64,000 bases of DNA from Tubiluchus corallicola (Eukaryota; Priapulida; Priapulimorpha; Priapulimorphida; Tubiluchidae). The position numbers were made by a program, and so were the translations under genes. Location of the stretch: positions 464,501 to 528,500 of the forward strand of contig JAQGDQ010000040.1 in the NCBI GenBank assembly GCA_030141605.1, read 5' to 3'. Numbering within the stretch: the stretch's first letter is position 1; each line of letters begins with the position of its first letter. Below the pieces are notes generated by a model. It was not told the DNA's origin. It did not search any database and saw only the letters and a program-made list of their open reading frames with translations. Positions 24,463-33,767 of this stretch are shown here, in pieces.

Positions 24463-27415
24463 CTATAATATGTAATCCAGCATCCTTGTTATAGGCATGT
24501 TCCAATTAGCACGGTGATTAAATTTCAATGGATGATGTTCATAGTGTCTATCTAATTTTGATTTAAATAAATTTACAGATGTTGCTGTTCTCACATCACA
24601 GGGCAATCTATTCCAGATTTCTGGCATCGTACAAGAAAAATAGTCGTATTTACCAGTTTTGTGTGCAGTTCTTGATTTATGAAGAATAGGACCTGATCTT
24701 GCTGTACGATGTACTTCTAATTTAACAGGACAATCATCACAGCTGTAAACTCCAGATACATATTTGTATACATCAATTAGTTGGCCACGTAAACGTCTAA
24801 AAGCTAATGTAGTTAAACCTATTCGTTTTAACTGACTTTCATACGTCAAGTTCATTAGTTCCGGTAACATGTTGAAAGCTCTCATTTGGACAGTTTCGAC
24901 TGGGTCCACTATATATGCCCTAGGACTATTCCAAATACTGCTTCCATACTCCACTTTTGATCGCACAAGTGCCACATATAGAAGCTTGAAAGTTTGCAGA
25001 TCTAGGTACTTGAAATTCCTCCTTATTAAAGCATTGTTTCGTTTGGCGTTCTTTATGATTTCTGCTATGTGATCTTTAAAATTTAGTTTATTATCAAGTA
25101 ATAATCCAAGGTCTTTCTCACAAGCACTAAAGTCCAATGCCACTTGCATCATACATTTTGTATTTATATTCATATCCTGCTCCCACAGATACAACCTTAC
25201 ACTTGTTGGGATGGAACTGCATACCATTTTCAACTGCCCAATCACAGAGCCCTTCTAGATCCAATTGAAGATCATTACAGCTGGTAAAAGAATCAGATTC
25301 AGACCAGATTTTGCTGTCGTCGGCAAAAAGACGAAGAGAATTACTCACACAACTAGGCAAGTCATTTATAAATACCACAAATAAACACGGACCTAATACC
25401 GAACCTTGCGGTACACCACTAGTAATCAAGGACTCAGTCGATTTGTAACCATCAACACACGTACATTGACTTCTATTTCCTAAGAAGTTTACTATCCACT
25501 GTAAAACTGAACCAGTTATACCACAATTTTTAAGTTTTGCAAACAGAAAGTGATGAGGTACAACATCAAACGCCTTTTTCAGGTCCAGTAGTATTATATC
25601 AAAAGGCTTATTAGCATCTTTTAACTCAAACCATGCATCGTAACATTGTAACAGTTGGGTAACCGTTGTTCTACCCTTAACAAACCCATGTTGTTCTTCA
25701 CAAATAATGTTGTATCTTATCAGATGGTTCATTATATGTTTCGGCATGATTTTTTCTGTCACCTTATTAATTGTATTTAGTAAGCTAACTGGCCTGTAGT
25801 TCGATGGATCTGACTTGTCCCCTTTTTTATGACTGGGAGTAACCTGTGCCACCTTCCATTGTCCAGGTAACTGACAATCAGCAAAAGACCTATCCAGTAA
25901 GGTGTATATAGGCTTAAAAAAAAGCACAGTTCTACATTCATTTAAAATACGTGGATGGTAACTATCTGGAGCGGATTTGTTTACATTGAGATTTTGTAAC
26001 TCATAAAGCACCTCTTCTTCAGTTATGGAAACATTGCTGATATCAGGATATTGTTGCACTGTAGTTACTTCATAGTCAGAAGCGTTGGGACTAAATACAC
26101 TAATGAAAAAATCGTTCAAAATTTGTGCCTTCTCCTCTGAATCAGAGACAAGAATACCTTGGGAATTCTTCAGTGAATGAATTCTAGACTTTGGCTTCCG
26201 AAGCGCATTGATATACTGCCAGAATGCCTTGGGATTACTCTTGCAATTACTTGCTAAAATACGTTCATATCTTTTTCTCGCAGTAGTTATAAGGTTTTTC
26301 ACCTTATTACGCCTTGCAGCATACCGTTCATAAGAAAGTTTTGTTCTTCGTCTCTTCCAGTCAAAAAACAACTTTTCTTTCTCCTTAATACAGCCAAGCA
26401 ACTGCTTAGTTAACCAAGGAGGCCGAGGTCGACTACTCTTATTACAAAAACTTGGATAGAAACTAGGCACATATTCATCAACAACTGACATGTACACATT
26501 ATGAAATTTTGTCCACATATCATCAAGAGTAAGATTACTATTTAAAACATTAATCCAATCAACTTGGATAAATGCATTACACATACTGCTGAAATTAACT
26601 TTGTTTAAACACATCTTCTTCTGAGGTAGAATTTTGACTGGCAGTACATTTACATTCAAACTAAAATGCAAGCACACATGGTCACTATTACCTAATGGTG
26701 AACTAGATCTCAAATATTTTACCAAATCATCTTGCTCAGTAAAAACTAAATCAAGTAAAGATGGTTCATTTCCAATGCGATAGCGTGTTGCAAATTTCAC
26801 GTGTTGAGATAACATGTTCAGCTCAAAGCATTCTAAAAACTCATTTTCCACAGCATTATTGGAGAACTCCAATTGCCAGTCAATTCCTGGTAAATTAAAG
26901 TCACCCAGAATACAGATATTTGATTTGTGAGATTCACAGACATATGAAATCAGTTTAATAAGATTAGCATTATCACTGATTGTTGAGGACGGACTTCTGT
27001 ATATCAGGAGAATACATAAACTTTGATTCTCTTGAAGTTTGATTTTTACACCTACTGCACACTTAAAATATTTACAATGTAGTTCAAAAAAGTCAATACT
27101 CTGATGAACGTATATAACTACACCACGGCCACAAGAGTTATAAATAGGTATATTATAACCCGGGATTGTTAACTCAGTTTTGTCTATGTAATTTTCACCA
27201 GATTTAGAGTTCACTTCCGTAATTGCAACTACATGATAAATCGTAGAATCCTGAAATAATTTTGTAATTAATTCCTGTCTCTTGTTTAAGAATTGATCTG
27301 CATTAGTATACAAAACATTAATGTTATTCCCAGAATAAGTCTTAACTTTATTCCATGAGTTACAATATCTCTTCGGATGCTGTTTACTGCAACCTAGTTC
27401 TTTTTCTTTTTCCAT
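24463..27415 (-). pseudogene. LINE B ORF2: AP endonuclease-reverse transcriptase with one frameshift
   Basis: The first frame (27415-25127, 762 aa) holds the endonuclease (NADQFLNKR, AITEV, YRSPSS, GDFNLPGIDW, LDLVF, GNSDHVCLHFSL). RT follows (SNYRPVSLLNTINKV, HGFVKGR, LLDLKKAFDVVPH, GVPQGSVLGPCLF, LFADDSKIW). The second frame (to 24463) continues with the thumb (EKDLGLLLDNKLNFKDHI, YVALVRSKVEYGSSIWN) and a C terminus with PEIWNRLP. The two overlap at 25127-25245. Homology switches frame at about 25135-25150, consistent with a 1-nt indel. All catalytic motifs are present. A single natural frameshift site is possible, but the position inside the palm-thumb region makes mutation more likely. 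Confidence 0.8.
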
Positions 27416-28395
27416 TCGTAGACAACTCCTCTGGCGTAGTTGATGCTCCAGTTTTTTGACGGCTCACGTTTTTTCTTTTCTTCTAATTCCTTCATGAGTA
27501 CCTTTCTTTCTTCACGCTGTTTGAAAGTTAAATCTGGCCGCACAAACATATTTCCAATTTCACAATTGTCTGAATCACAAGTCTGACGATATGCTTCTAA
27601 AATCCTTGTTTTATCTGCATAAGACTCAACTTGGAATTTGAGCATGTCGTTACCTTTTTGATCTTTACCTTTCAGACGAAATATATTGGTAACTGGCTTT
27701 ACATTACTGACACCAATTTTATCCAAGAAAGCATTTATCATCTCATCGTTTCTTTGTTGTAGCTCATGCTTACTTAGATTAGAATCCACCATGGGTAAAT
27801 TTCCTAACACAAGCCGTGTTTTTATTTTTTCACGTTCCCGCATTTCTTGCACTTCATTTACTATTTGGGAATTCACCTTACTATTAATGGTGTTGTCAAT
27901 CGAATTTTCTAGCTCGCTCACTTTTGCAGATACACCCATCACCTTGTCCGCACAACTATGAACATCATTGGTAATTTTATCTACTCGAGCCTTTAGTGTA
28001 CGATGTTGTTCCTCTAATTTAGCAACAGATGACAATATCGAAGCAAAGGTGGTGTTACATTTGTTACAATACCAATGAAGATTCATATTGCCTTTCATAA
28101 GTATTTTATAGGTATCCGAATCCACATTCTCACATTTTACATGATGCCAAAAACAACATATTTCACACTGCAAGGCCTGATCATCCCGCTGTACTTCTTC
28201 ACTACATGATCCACATTTAGGAGACAACTCAGCACTGCTATCATCAAAAGTATTGTTTTCCATACTAGCGGATAACTGTCGATTACTATAACTACCCTTA
28301 TTCAGAGATCCGCTTGCTGAACTTCTTAAATTACGACGCTTAGGATTGGTAACTGTATGACTCATTATGCTCCCATAAAAATCGTTTTGACGCAA
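27394..28395 (-). CDS. LINE B ORF1: PHD finger, coiled coil and RRM-like nucleic-acid-binding protein
   Basis: 333 aa. Residues 61-113 form a C4HC3 PHD-type finger: C61, C64, C77, C80, H85, C88, C110, C113, with Trp108 before the last pair. A heptad-rich stretch follows at about 120-190 (SSVAKLEEQHRTLKARVDKI). Residues about 193-290 look RRM-like (RLVLGNLP ... NIFRLKGK ... MLKFQV). This layout matches ORF1 chaperone proteins of CR1-type LINEs, which coat element RNA in ribonucleoprotein particles. The last 22 nt overlap the ATG of ORF2 in another frame (TGGAAAAAGAAAAAGAAC). The frame is intact. Confidence 0.8.
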   Translation of the reverse strand: MRQNDFYGSIMSHTVTNPKRRNLRSSASGSLNKGSYSNRQLSASMENNTFDDSSAELSPKCGSCSEEVQRDDQALQCEICCFWHHVKCENVDSDTYKILMKGNMNLHWYCNKCNTTFASILSSVAKLEEQHRTLKARVDKITNDVHSCADKVMGVSAKVSELENSIDNTINSKVNSQIVNEVQEMREREKIKTRLVLGNLPMVDSNLSKHELQQRNDEMINAFLDKIGVSNVKPVTNIFRLKGKDQKGNDMLKFQVESYADKTRILEAYRQTCDSDNCEIGNMFVRPDLTFKQREERKVLMKELEEKKKREPSKNWSINYARGVVYEWKKKKN

Positions 28396-28689
28396 ATGAG
28401 ACCTTTGGCTTTAAGTTTTACTTGGTAGTTTGCGACAGCATTAATCACCCGCATACAAGTCAAGCACTTTACATCGTGAGTATAGAGTCTATCACGTAAT
28501 CAGTATAATAATGACTTAATGTGACAGTTGTTGTTATCACTTTATTTTTGCACAAATTTACGAAAAAAAAGTTATAATATGGTCGAATTTATATGAAAGT
28601 TTAGAATTTTTAATTAACGTCGGAAAAAACATGTCCACGTGGAATCACCGTGGCACCACCTGTGAAACTGCCTTGGCCATGTTCCCCCT

Positions 28690-29118
28690 GATGGTACACA
28701 ATGGCATACTACACGATAAGCGTGCAAACGTCCCACATAGTGCTCTGTTAAAATGTTTCCTAATGTAAGTGAATGGTATAGAAATTATTACAATTTGCCT
28801 TCTGATTTCAAGTAAAGTTTTATGAAGTTGTTATACCATTATAAGTTATTTCAAAATTGATTTGAAATAATGAAACATGTTGATGTTAATTATTTGCAGT
28901 TTTGAAGTGCTACCGGTAGCACCTCAGATAACAAAATCTAGATTTCTTTACCAGCATATACAGTAGAATTTTGCAGACAGGCTTATATCCATTTTTCATT
29001 ATTTAGCTCTCACGTTACATGTGTCATGACACACAAGACTCAAGACATTGTATTTTACAGGTTTCTATTTTTGTTAGATCAGCCACGAACAGCACGAGCA
29101 ATGTCTGACAGCAAGCTG
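28690..29118 (+). repeat. remainder of tandem-duplication unit 2, just upstream of NOL6
   Basis: This is colinear with 23820-24220 of unit 1. Shared blocks are AACGTCCCACATAGTGCT, TTGCCTTCTGATTTCAAGTAAA, TTTACCAGCAT, ACACAAGACTCAA and CCACGAACAGCA. It ends about 130 bp before the NOL6 ATG. Pyrimidine-TTTTACAG and TTTGTTAG words near 29058 and 29080 could serve as acceptors for a NOL6 5' UTR intron, but this is speculative. Confidence 0.55.
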
Positions 29119-29250
29119 CAGAACTTAACATTCATGTCTCAGATATACCTAGTTGATCACAATTTTGACTGAAGAAAAAGTTACGGGAAATTTGACTTCT
29201 TACAGATGCCTTGTGTAGTAGTTTTACTGATACATACAGAATAATCATCA

Positions 29251-32200
29251 ATGGAGCCAGCCATGAACACCATGAGTAACCTTCTTAATGAACATGAGTC
29301 GGAAATTGATCATGAAGATGAAGCTACAAGTGAACCACCATCTCTAAAATCCCGAGCTCTTTCAAATGCCAATTTATTTGAATTGCAAATAACAGAATTG
29401 CTATCTGAACTCAGACTCAAACGAGAACAAAAAGATTTAGTAGAGAAATTTGTGGAACGACTGCAAAGTAACCTTCTTAGCTTGCGCAATGGCAAGACAC
29501 ATGAGCTTTGTGATCAGGGATGGTTGACTAAAAGCGGGGTAAAAATTCCTTTACTGCAAGAACCTCCACATGTGAAAGGTATGTTCAAATTTGTGAGACC
29601 AATAAATGTGCATGTATATGGAAGCTTTCTGCTAAATTTATCAATTAAACCTAATATTAACATTGACATTGCTGTGGAAATGCCTGAGGCATGTCTTCAA
29701 GAAAAAGATTTTATGAATCATCGATACCATCGCAAGAGGGCTCTATATCTAGCTTATATCGCATCTAAAATGGCTAGGAAGACAAATGACTGTTATATGT
29801 TTTCTTACCTCCATGGTAATCACATGAAGCCTATTTTAGTTATTAAGCCAACTGGTCCTGTGGGAAAATTTTGCCAACTTCACATCCATGTCACCATTCC
29901 CAGTAATTATTTCAAATCCTCGAGGTTTATTCCTTCTAGGAGCAATATTAGAAGAAACTGGTACAATACTTGTAGAAGCTCCGTCACAATGGAAGTACTA
30001 GTAGATGGAGATGAAGTTCAGACACCTCATTATAACAATGTCTTTCTGATGGATATGGTAATGAAAAATCATCACGAACTGTTATCTCATTGTCTCATCT
30101 TGGAATCAGAACAAGGCAAGGACAAGCATTTAGCACTTCGCAATGCTATCATGTTACTAAAAGTTTGGCTTCGACGACGTGAACTTGACCAAGGGTTGGG
30201 CTGTTTTAGTGGATTTATCATGACTATGTATATCATCTATTTGTTAGAACAAAAACTGATTTCCTTGCCCATGACAGCCTCTCAAATCCTAAGAGTCACA
30301 CTCACTACATTAGCACATTCTGACTGGACAAGTAATGGAATCATTTTGTGTAAGGATACCAATGAGCAGCTGCCAACAATGAAGATGTTTCATAAAGCAT
30401 TTGATGTGGTTTTTGTTGATTCTACTGGTTATGTTAATTTGTGTGCTGACATGCATAAATTAACATTTCATCGGGTGTGTCATGAAGCTAAGCTTTCTAT
30501 AGAACACTTTCAAAATAAGACACTTGACACTTTTGATCTGTTATTCTTGAAACAAGTTTCTTTCTCGCACAAGTTTGATCATTTGTTTTTCTTAAGTGAT
30601 ACAGACCATTTGAGAAGTCTAGCCATAGGGAGTTATTTTGAACGTTTGCTTGATTTCTGTGGTAATTATAAACAAGCCATCTTGCCATTATTAGAAAGCC
30701 TCATTCTTAAAGCACTTGGGAAAAGGTTAAATTTGTTAGATATTCAGCTTATGAAGTCACTTGAATGGAAGATAACTGATGAAGCACCATTAACACATTC
30801 AAAAAGTTCCACATTGTTTGGGTTACTGCTGAACATCGAACATGCCACCAGTCCACTGGTAAAAGGGCCTGATGCTAATACCAGTGAAGCCAAAGAATTT
30901 CAAAGATTTTGGGGAGAGAAATCAGAATTAAGAAGATTCCAGGATGGGTCCATCTGCGAAGCCGTCGTCTGGCCTGGGGCAACAATTGCAGAGAGACGTT
31001 CTCTTTGTGAAGTTATTGTCAAGCACATCTTGCACAGGCATTTTGGCATTAATGAAAATTCTGTTATCTACCAATCTGCAGTTTTGGATCCTTTGTTAAA
31101 GCTACCAGTAAATGCAAAAGATGCAAGTCTTCAGACATGTGGCACAGGAGAGGAAGAAAGCATGGCCATCATACTCAGTTTTGATGATCTTTGTAAAACG
31201 TTAAGAAGTTTACAACAAGAACTACCTCTTTCATTTACTTCCATCCAAGGGATCTCACCTGCTTTCAGATTTACAGAGGTGTTTCCTCCAACTCCTTGCC
31301 CCACTAAAGGAGCTACAGCATTAGAAAAGAACACTGTCCTTGTTCCCAAGTTTAACAAGCCTGCTCCACCATGGGTACAACCCCTATCGGTGATATTACA
31401 TATGGAAGGCAGCGGAAAATGGCCTGATGATGCAGAAGCAGTGAAACAGATAAAGATCGCGTTCTGTCTTAAACTTGCTGAGTTACTGCGGCAGCATTCA
31501 TTTACTGTACTACCCACTGCCAAGCATGTTGATGTTTTCAAAGATGGTTATGTATTTCGCTTGCAAGTAGCATATCACAGAGAAAAGATTCTTTTGCAGC
31601 AAGACCGGTCGCCAGATGGAATGCTAAGATTGCGTCAGACGGGGGAGTCTCTTAAAGTTGCTCAGGAAACAGAATATTTGCCCACACTTACTACAGCATT
31701 GCATGGATTACAACAACAGCATAACACCTACAGTGCCTCATGTCGCTTGTTGAAACGGTGGATGTCTGCACATTTGTTAAGTCATCATGTTACGCACGAA
31801 GCCTTGGATTTAATAACAGCTTACGTGTATCTACATCCAGAGCCTTTTACCGTACCGAATTCAGCAGTGACTGGTTTCTTAAGAGCGCTATCACTTTTGT
31901 CAGAATATGAGTGGCAGTCCCATGCAATGGTAATCAACTTTAACGATGAATTATCCGTAAGTGATTACGAAGCCATACAGAAGAAGTTTACAGTGCATCG
32001 ACAAAAATTGCCCCCTATGTTTATTGTAACACCATACGACATGCAGTCCATATGGACAAAATGGAAGCCATCTCAACGGATTCTTTCATGGCTTGTGACA
32101 TTAGCTCGAGCAGCAGTTCCATTACTAAGTCAGCAACTCCTTAATGCAAGTAGCAATGAAGCATTTAAGCAAGTGTTCCGTGCACCATTAGACGTATACG

Positions 32201-32607
32201 ACGTCATTATATACATTCATCACAGATTTGTACCAAGGCATTACCAAGCTGTGGATATAGAAAATGACACATATATTCCAGCATTAAAACCTTACGTGAA
32301 GCACAAGCATGAGAAAATGCCAGTCACTGGATTCGACCCTGTAGAATGCTACATCAAGGAATTAGAAAGCGCATACAGTGATTATGCTCTGTTTTTCATG
32401 AACGAAAACGGTGGAGATTTTGTAGCAGCCTTATGGAAGCCTAATGCTTTTCATACTGGCACAAATGAGAAAATTCCAAAATCTAGTGCAACACATGGAA
32501 AAAATGTACCAGTGTCTATAGAAGATGTACTGAACGGTTTCCAGTTATTGGGCACTGGGATTGTGAAGAAGTTAGAATGTCGAACACATCACTGGCACAT
32601 TAAGTAG
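29251..32607 (+). CDS. NOL6: NOL6 (Nrap/Utp22), small-subunit processome protein
   Basis: Nucleolar factor of the UtpC/SSU processome needed for 18S rRNA maturation. It is built from tandem inactive nucleotidyltransferase and PAP-like modules. A single exon encodes 1118 aa, against about 1146 in human. Residues about 115-145 carry the pseudo-nucleotidyltransferase core (HVYGSFLLNL with Gly-Ser at 124-125, then NIDIAVEMP). HRKRALYLAYIASKMA follows. The middle has RRFQDGSICEAVVWPG, typical of Nrap D3. The C-terminal module is conserved (DVIIYIHHRFVPRHYQ, FDPVECYIKELESAY, FVAALWKP). The start chosen is the first ATG; other in-frame ATGs follow at codons 5 and 8. There are no introns, which is unusual beside HACE1. 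A polyadenylation signal lies 36 nt past the stop. It is convergent with HACE1. Confidence 0.97.
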   Translation: MEPAMNTMSNLLNEHESEIDHEDEATSEPPSLKSRALSNANLFELQITELLSELRLKREQKDLVEKFVERLQSNLLSLRNGKTHELCDQGWLTKSGVKIPLLQEPPHVKGMFKFVRPINVHVYGSFLLNLSIKPNINIDIAVEMPEACLQEKDFMNHRYHRKRALYLAYIASKMARKTNDCYMFSYLHGNHMKPILVIKPTGPVGKFCQLHIHVTIPSNYFKSSRFIPSRSNIRRNWYNTCRSSVTMEVLVDGDEVQTPHYNNVFLMDMVMKNHHELLSHCLILESEQGKDKHLALRNAIMLLKVWLRRRELDQGLGCFSGFIMTMYIIYLLEQKLISLPMTASQILRVTLTTLAHSDWTSNGIILCKDTNEQLPTMKMFHKAFDVVFVDSTGYVNLCADMHKLTFHRVCHEAKLSIEHFQNKTLDTFDLLFLKQVSFSHKFDHLFFLSDTDHLRSLAIGSYFERLLDFCGNYKQAILPLLESLILKALGKRLNLLDIQLMKSLEWKITDEAPLTHSKSSTLFGLLLNIEHATSPLVKGPDANTSEAKEFQRFWGEKSELRRFQDGSICEAVVWPGATIAERRSLCEVIVKHILHRHFGINENSVIYQSAVLDPLLKLPVNAKDASLQTCGTGEEESMAIILSFDDLCKTLRSLQQELPLSFTSIQGISPAFRFTEVFPPTPCPTKGATALEKNTVLVPKFNKPAPPWVQPLSVILHMEGSGKWPDDAEAVKQIKIAFCLKLAELLRQHSFTVLPTAKHVDVFKDGYVFRLQVAYHREKILLQQDRSPDGMLRLRQTGESLKVAQETEYLPTLTTALHGLQQQHNTYSASCRLLKRWMSAHLLSHHVTHEALDLITAYVYLHPEPFTVPNSAVTGFLRALSLLSEYEWQSHAMVINFNDELSVSDYEAIQKKFTVHRQKLPPMFIVTPYDMQSIWTKWKPSQRILSWLVTLARAAVPLLSQQLLNASSNEAFKQVFRAPLDVYDVIIYIHHRFVPRHYQAVDIENDTYIPALKPYVKHKHEKMPVTGFDPVECYIKELESAYSDYALFFMNENGGDFVAALWKPNAFHTGTNEKIPKSSATHGKNVPVSIEDVLNGFQLLGTGIVKKLECRTHHWHIK

Positions 32608-33767
32608 TAATAAGGCAATGCTGTAATGAAGTTGCAAAGATAAATAAATGTTGATTTATTGCAATTTTTTGAAAGTGCCAAATTTTGGCTTGGTTGATTA
32701 TTGTCCATCTTGTAATATTCTGCGCATTAAAAAATAATGGACATTTTCAGAATTGTTCGTATAAATTTTGCTGATAACAGTCATAGGCAGTTAATAAGGT
32801 CGCATATTTTGGCAGAATTTTTTAGTATTTAGCATTTTAGCTACTTGTATATAAATTTATGTTAGCATTTTTCTTATCAGAAATTAGTAAAGTTTTGCTT
32901 GTATTTCTTGTGTTGGAAACTATCACCAAGTATAGAATTCACAGTAACTATCTAACATTTGATAAATTTTCCACAGAAGCAATTAATTAAAATTAAATTA
33001 GTCAGGAATCTTATAGTAGATAATTATATTATGTAAATTTTCATGTTGCTACTTATATACATAACAATAACACGGACAAAATTCTTTGAAAAGAACTGTT
33101 TGTTTAATGCCATGTTTTATTATTTAAAAATCAATGCGTTATAAATTACTTTAAATACTGAAATGTTGCACGTAAAGTCTTGGGCTGCATATACATAAAA
33201 TGAAGGTCAAAAAACATTTCTTCGTCACAGAAAAAGCTTAATATTTTTTGCAATTTAAAACAAATAAATAGATTAACTATGCATTTTAATTTTCTTGATA
33301 ATAATTGCATTTTGTTTAAATTACTCTGTTTATTTTGCAGAGCAGTGCAGCTTAAATCAGTATTTTGTGTGACAATGTAGCATTGTGATTAGATGTAGGC
33401 TTATAAATAATTTTTCATTGAGAACATTGACTAGCCTGAGAATTTTCACATACATTAACATATGCAATGCTTCATACAAGTTTATATGTCAAAATATGCC
33501 ATATATAATATTGAATAGCTTTGCGAGAAGAAAATTATTTAAGCACACATACATCATCAAGTTGTAAAAAACAAAAGAAATGGTGACCAAAAAAATAAAT
33601 TAGAGTAGATTATGCCCTGCTGATAAATCACAGAAATGATTGAACAGTTTACTTGCTTGCATAGCCGACTGTATCACAGTAAAAAATTAGCTTGAAATAA
33701 ATACAGTAGCCTAAACCTTTAACATTTGAGCATGCACATCTTGTATCATATAGACAACTTGTCAGGT
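32608..33767. other. NOL6-HACE1 intergenic region (tail to tail)
   Basis: About 1.16 kb of AT-rich sequence holding both 3' UTRs. On the minus strand an AATAAA complements 33329-33334, about 430 bp after the HACE1 stop, and is a possible poly(A) signal. Short frames such as 33385-33567 lack recognisable motifs. Confidence 0.5.
32643..32648 (+). terminator. NOL6 polyadenylation signal
   Basis: AATAAA lies 36 nt after the TAG stop of NOL6, followed by T-rich sequence at 32656-32670. Position and context fit a canonical animal poly(A) signal. Confidence 0.65.

Larger units (their letters stand above)
24330..28650 (-). mobile_element. LINE B: near-complete CR1-like retrotransposon
   Basis: Minus-strand non-LTR element with ORF1 (27394-28395), ORF2 (27415 down to 24463, one frameshift) and a 3' end at about 24330-24345 made of TAC units. 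ORF1 has a PHD-type finger and ORF2 has an AP endonuclease plus RT, the combination described for CR1-like elements. The 5' leader probably reaches 28600-28650, but that junction is unclear. It is inserted in unit 2 of the upstream tandem duplication, head to head with NOL6. One frameshift is the only clear lesion, so the insertion looks fairly young. Confidence 0.85.
19406..29250. other. ANAPC10-NOL6 intergenic region (head to head, about 9.8 kb)
   Basis: The two genes point away from each other. The region holds a DNA transposon with a small spliced frame (21201-21943), a long inverted repeat (22712-23463), a tandem duplication starting at about 23690 and LINE B (24330-28650). The stretch 19500-21190 shows no supported gene; its short frames lack family motifs. 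Two CGGAAGT words at 21690 and 21753 resemble ETS sites but cannot be tied to a promoter. Confidence 0.6.

Noticed and set aside
31131-31541. 136-aa minus-strand frame
   Set aside because: It lies antisense within NOL6, whose plus-strand frame is strongly conserved; no independent motif.
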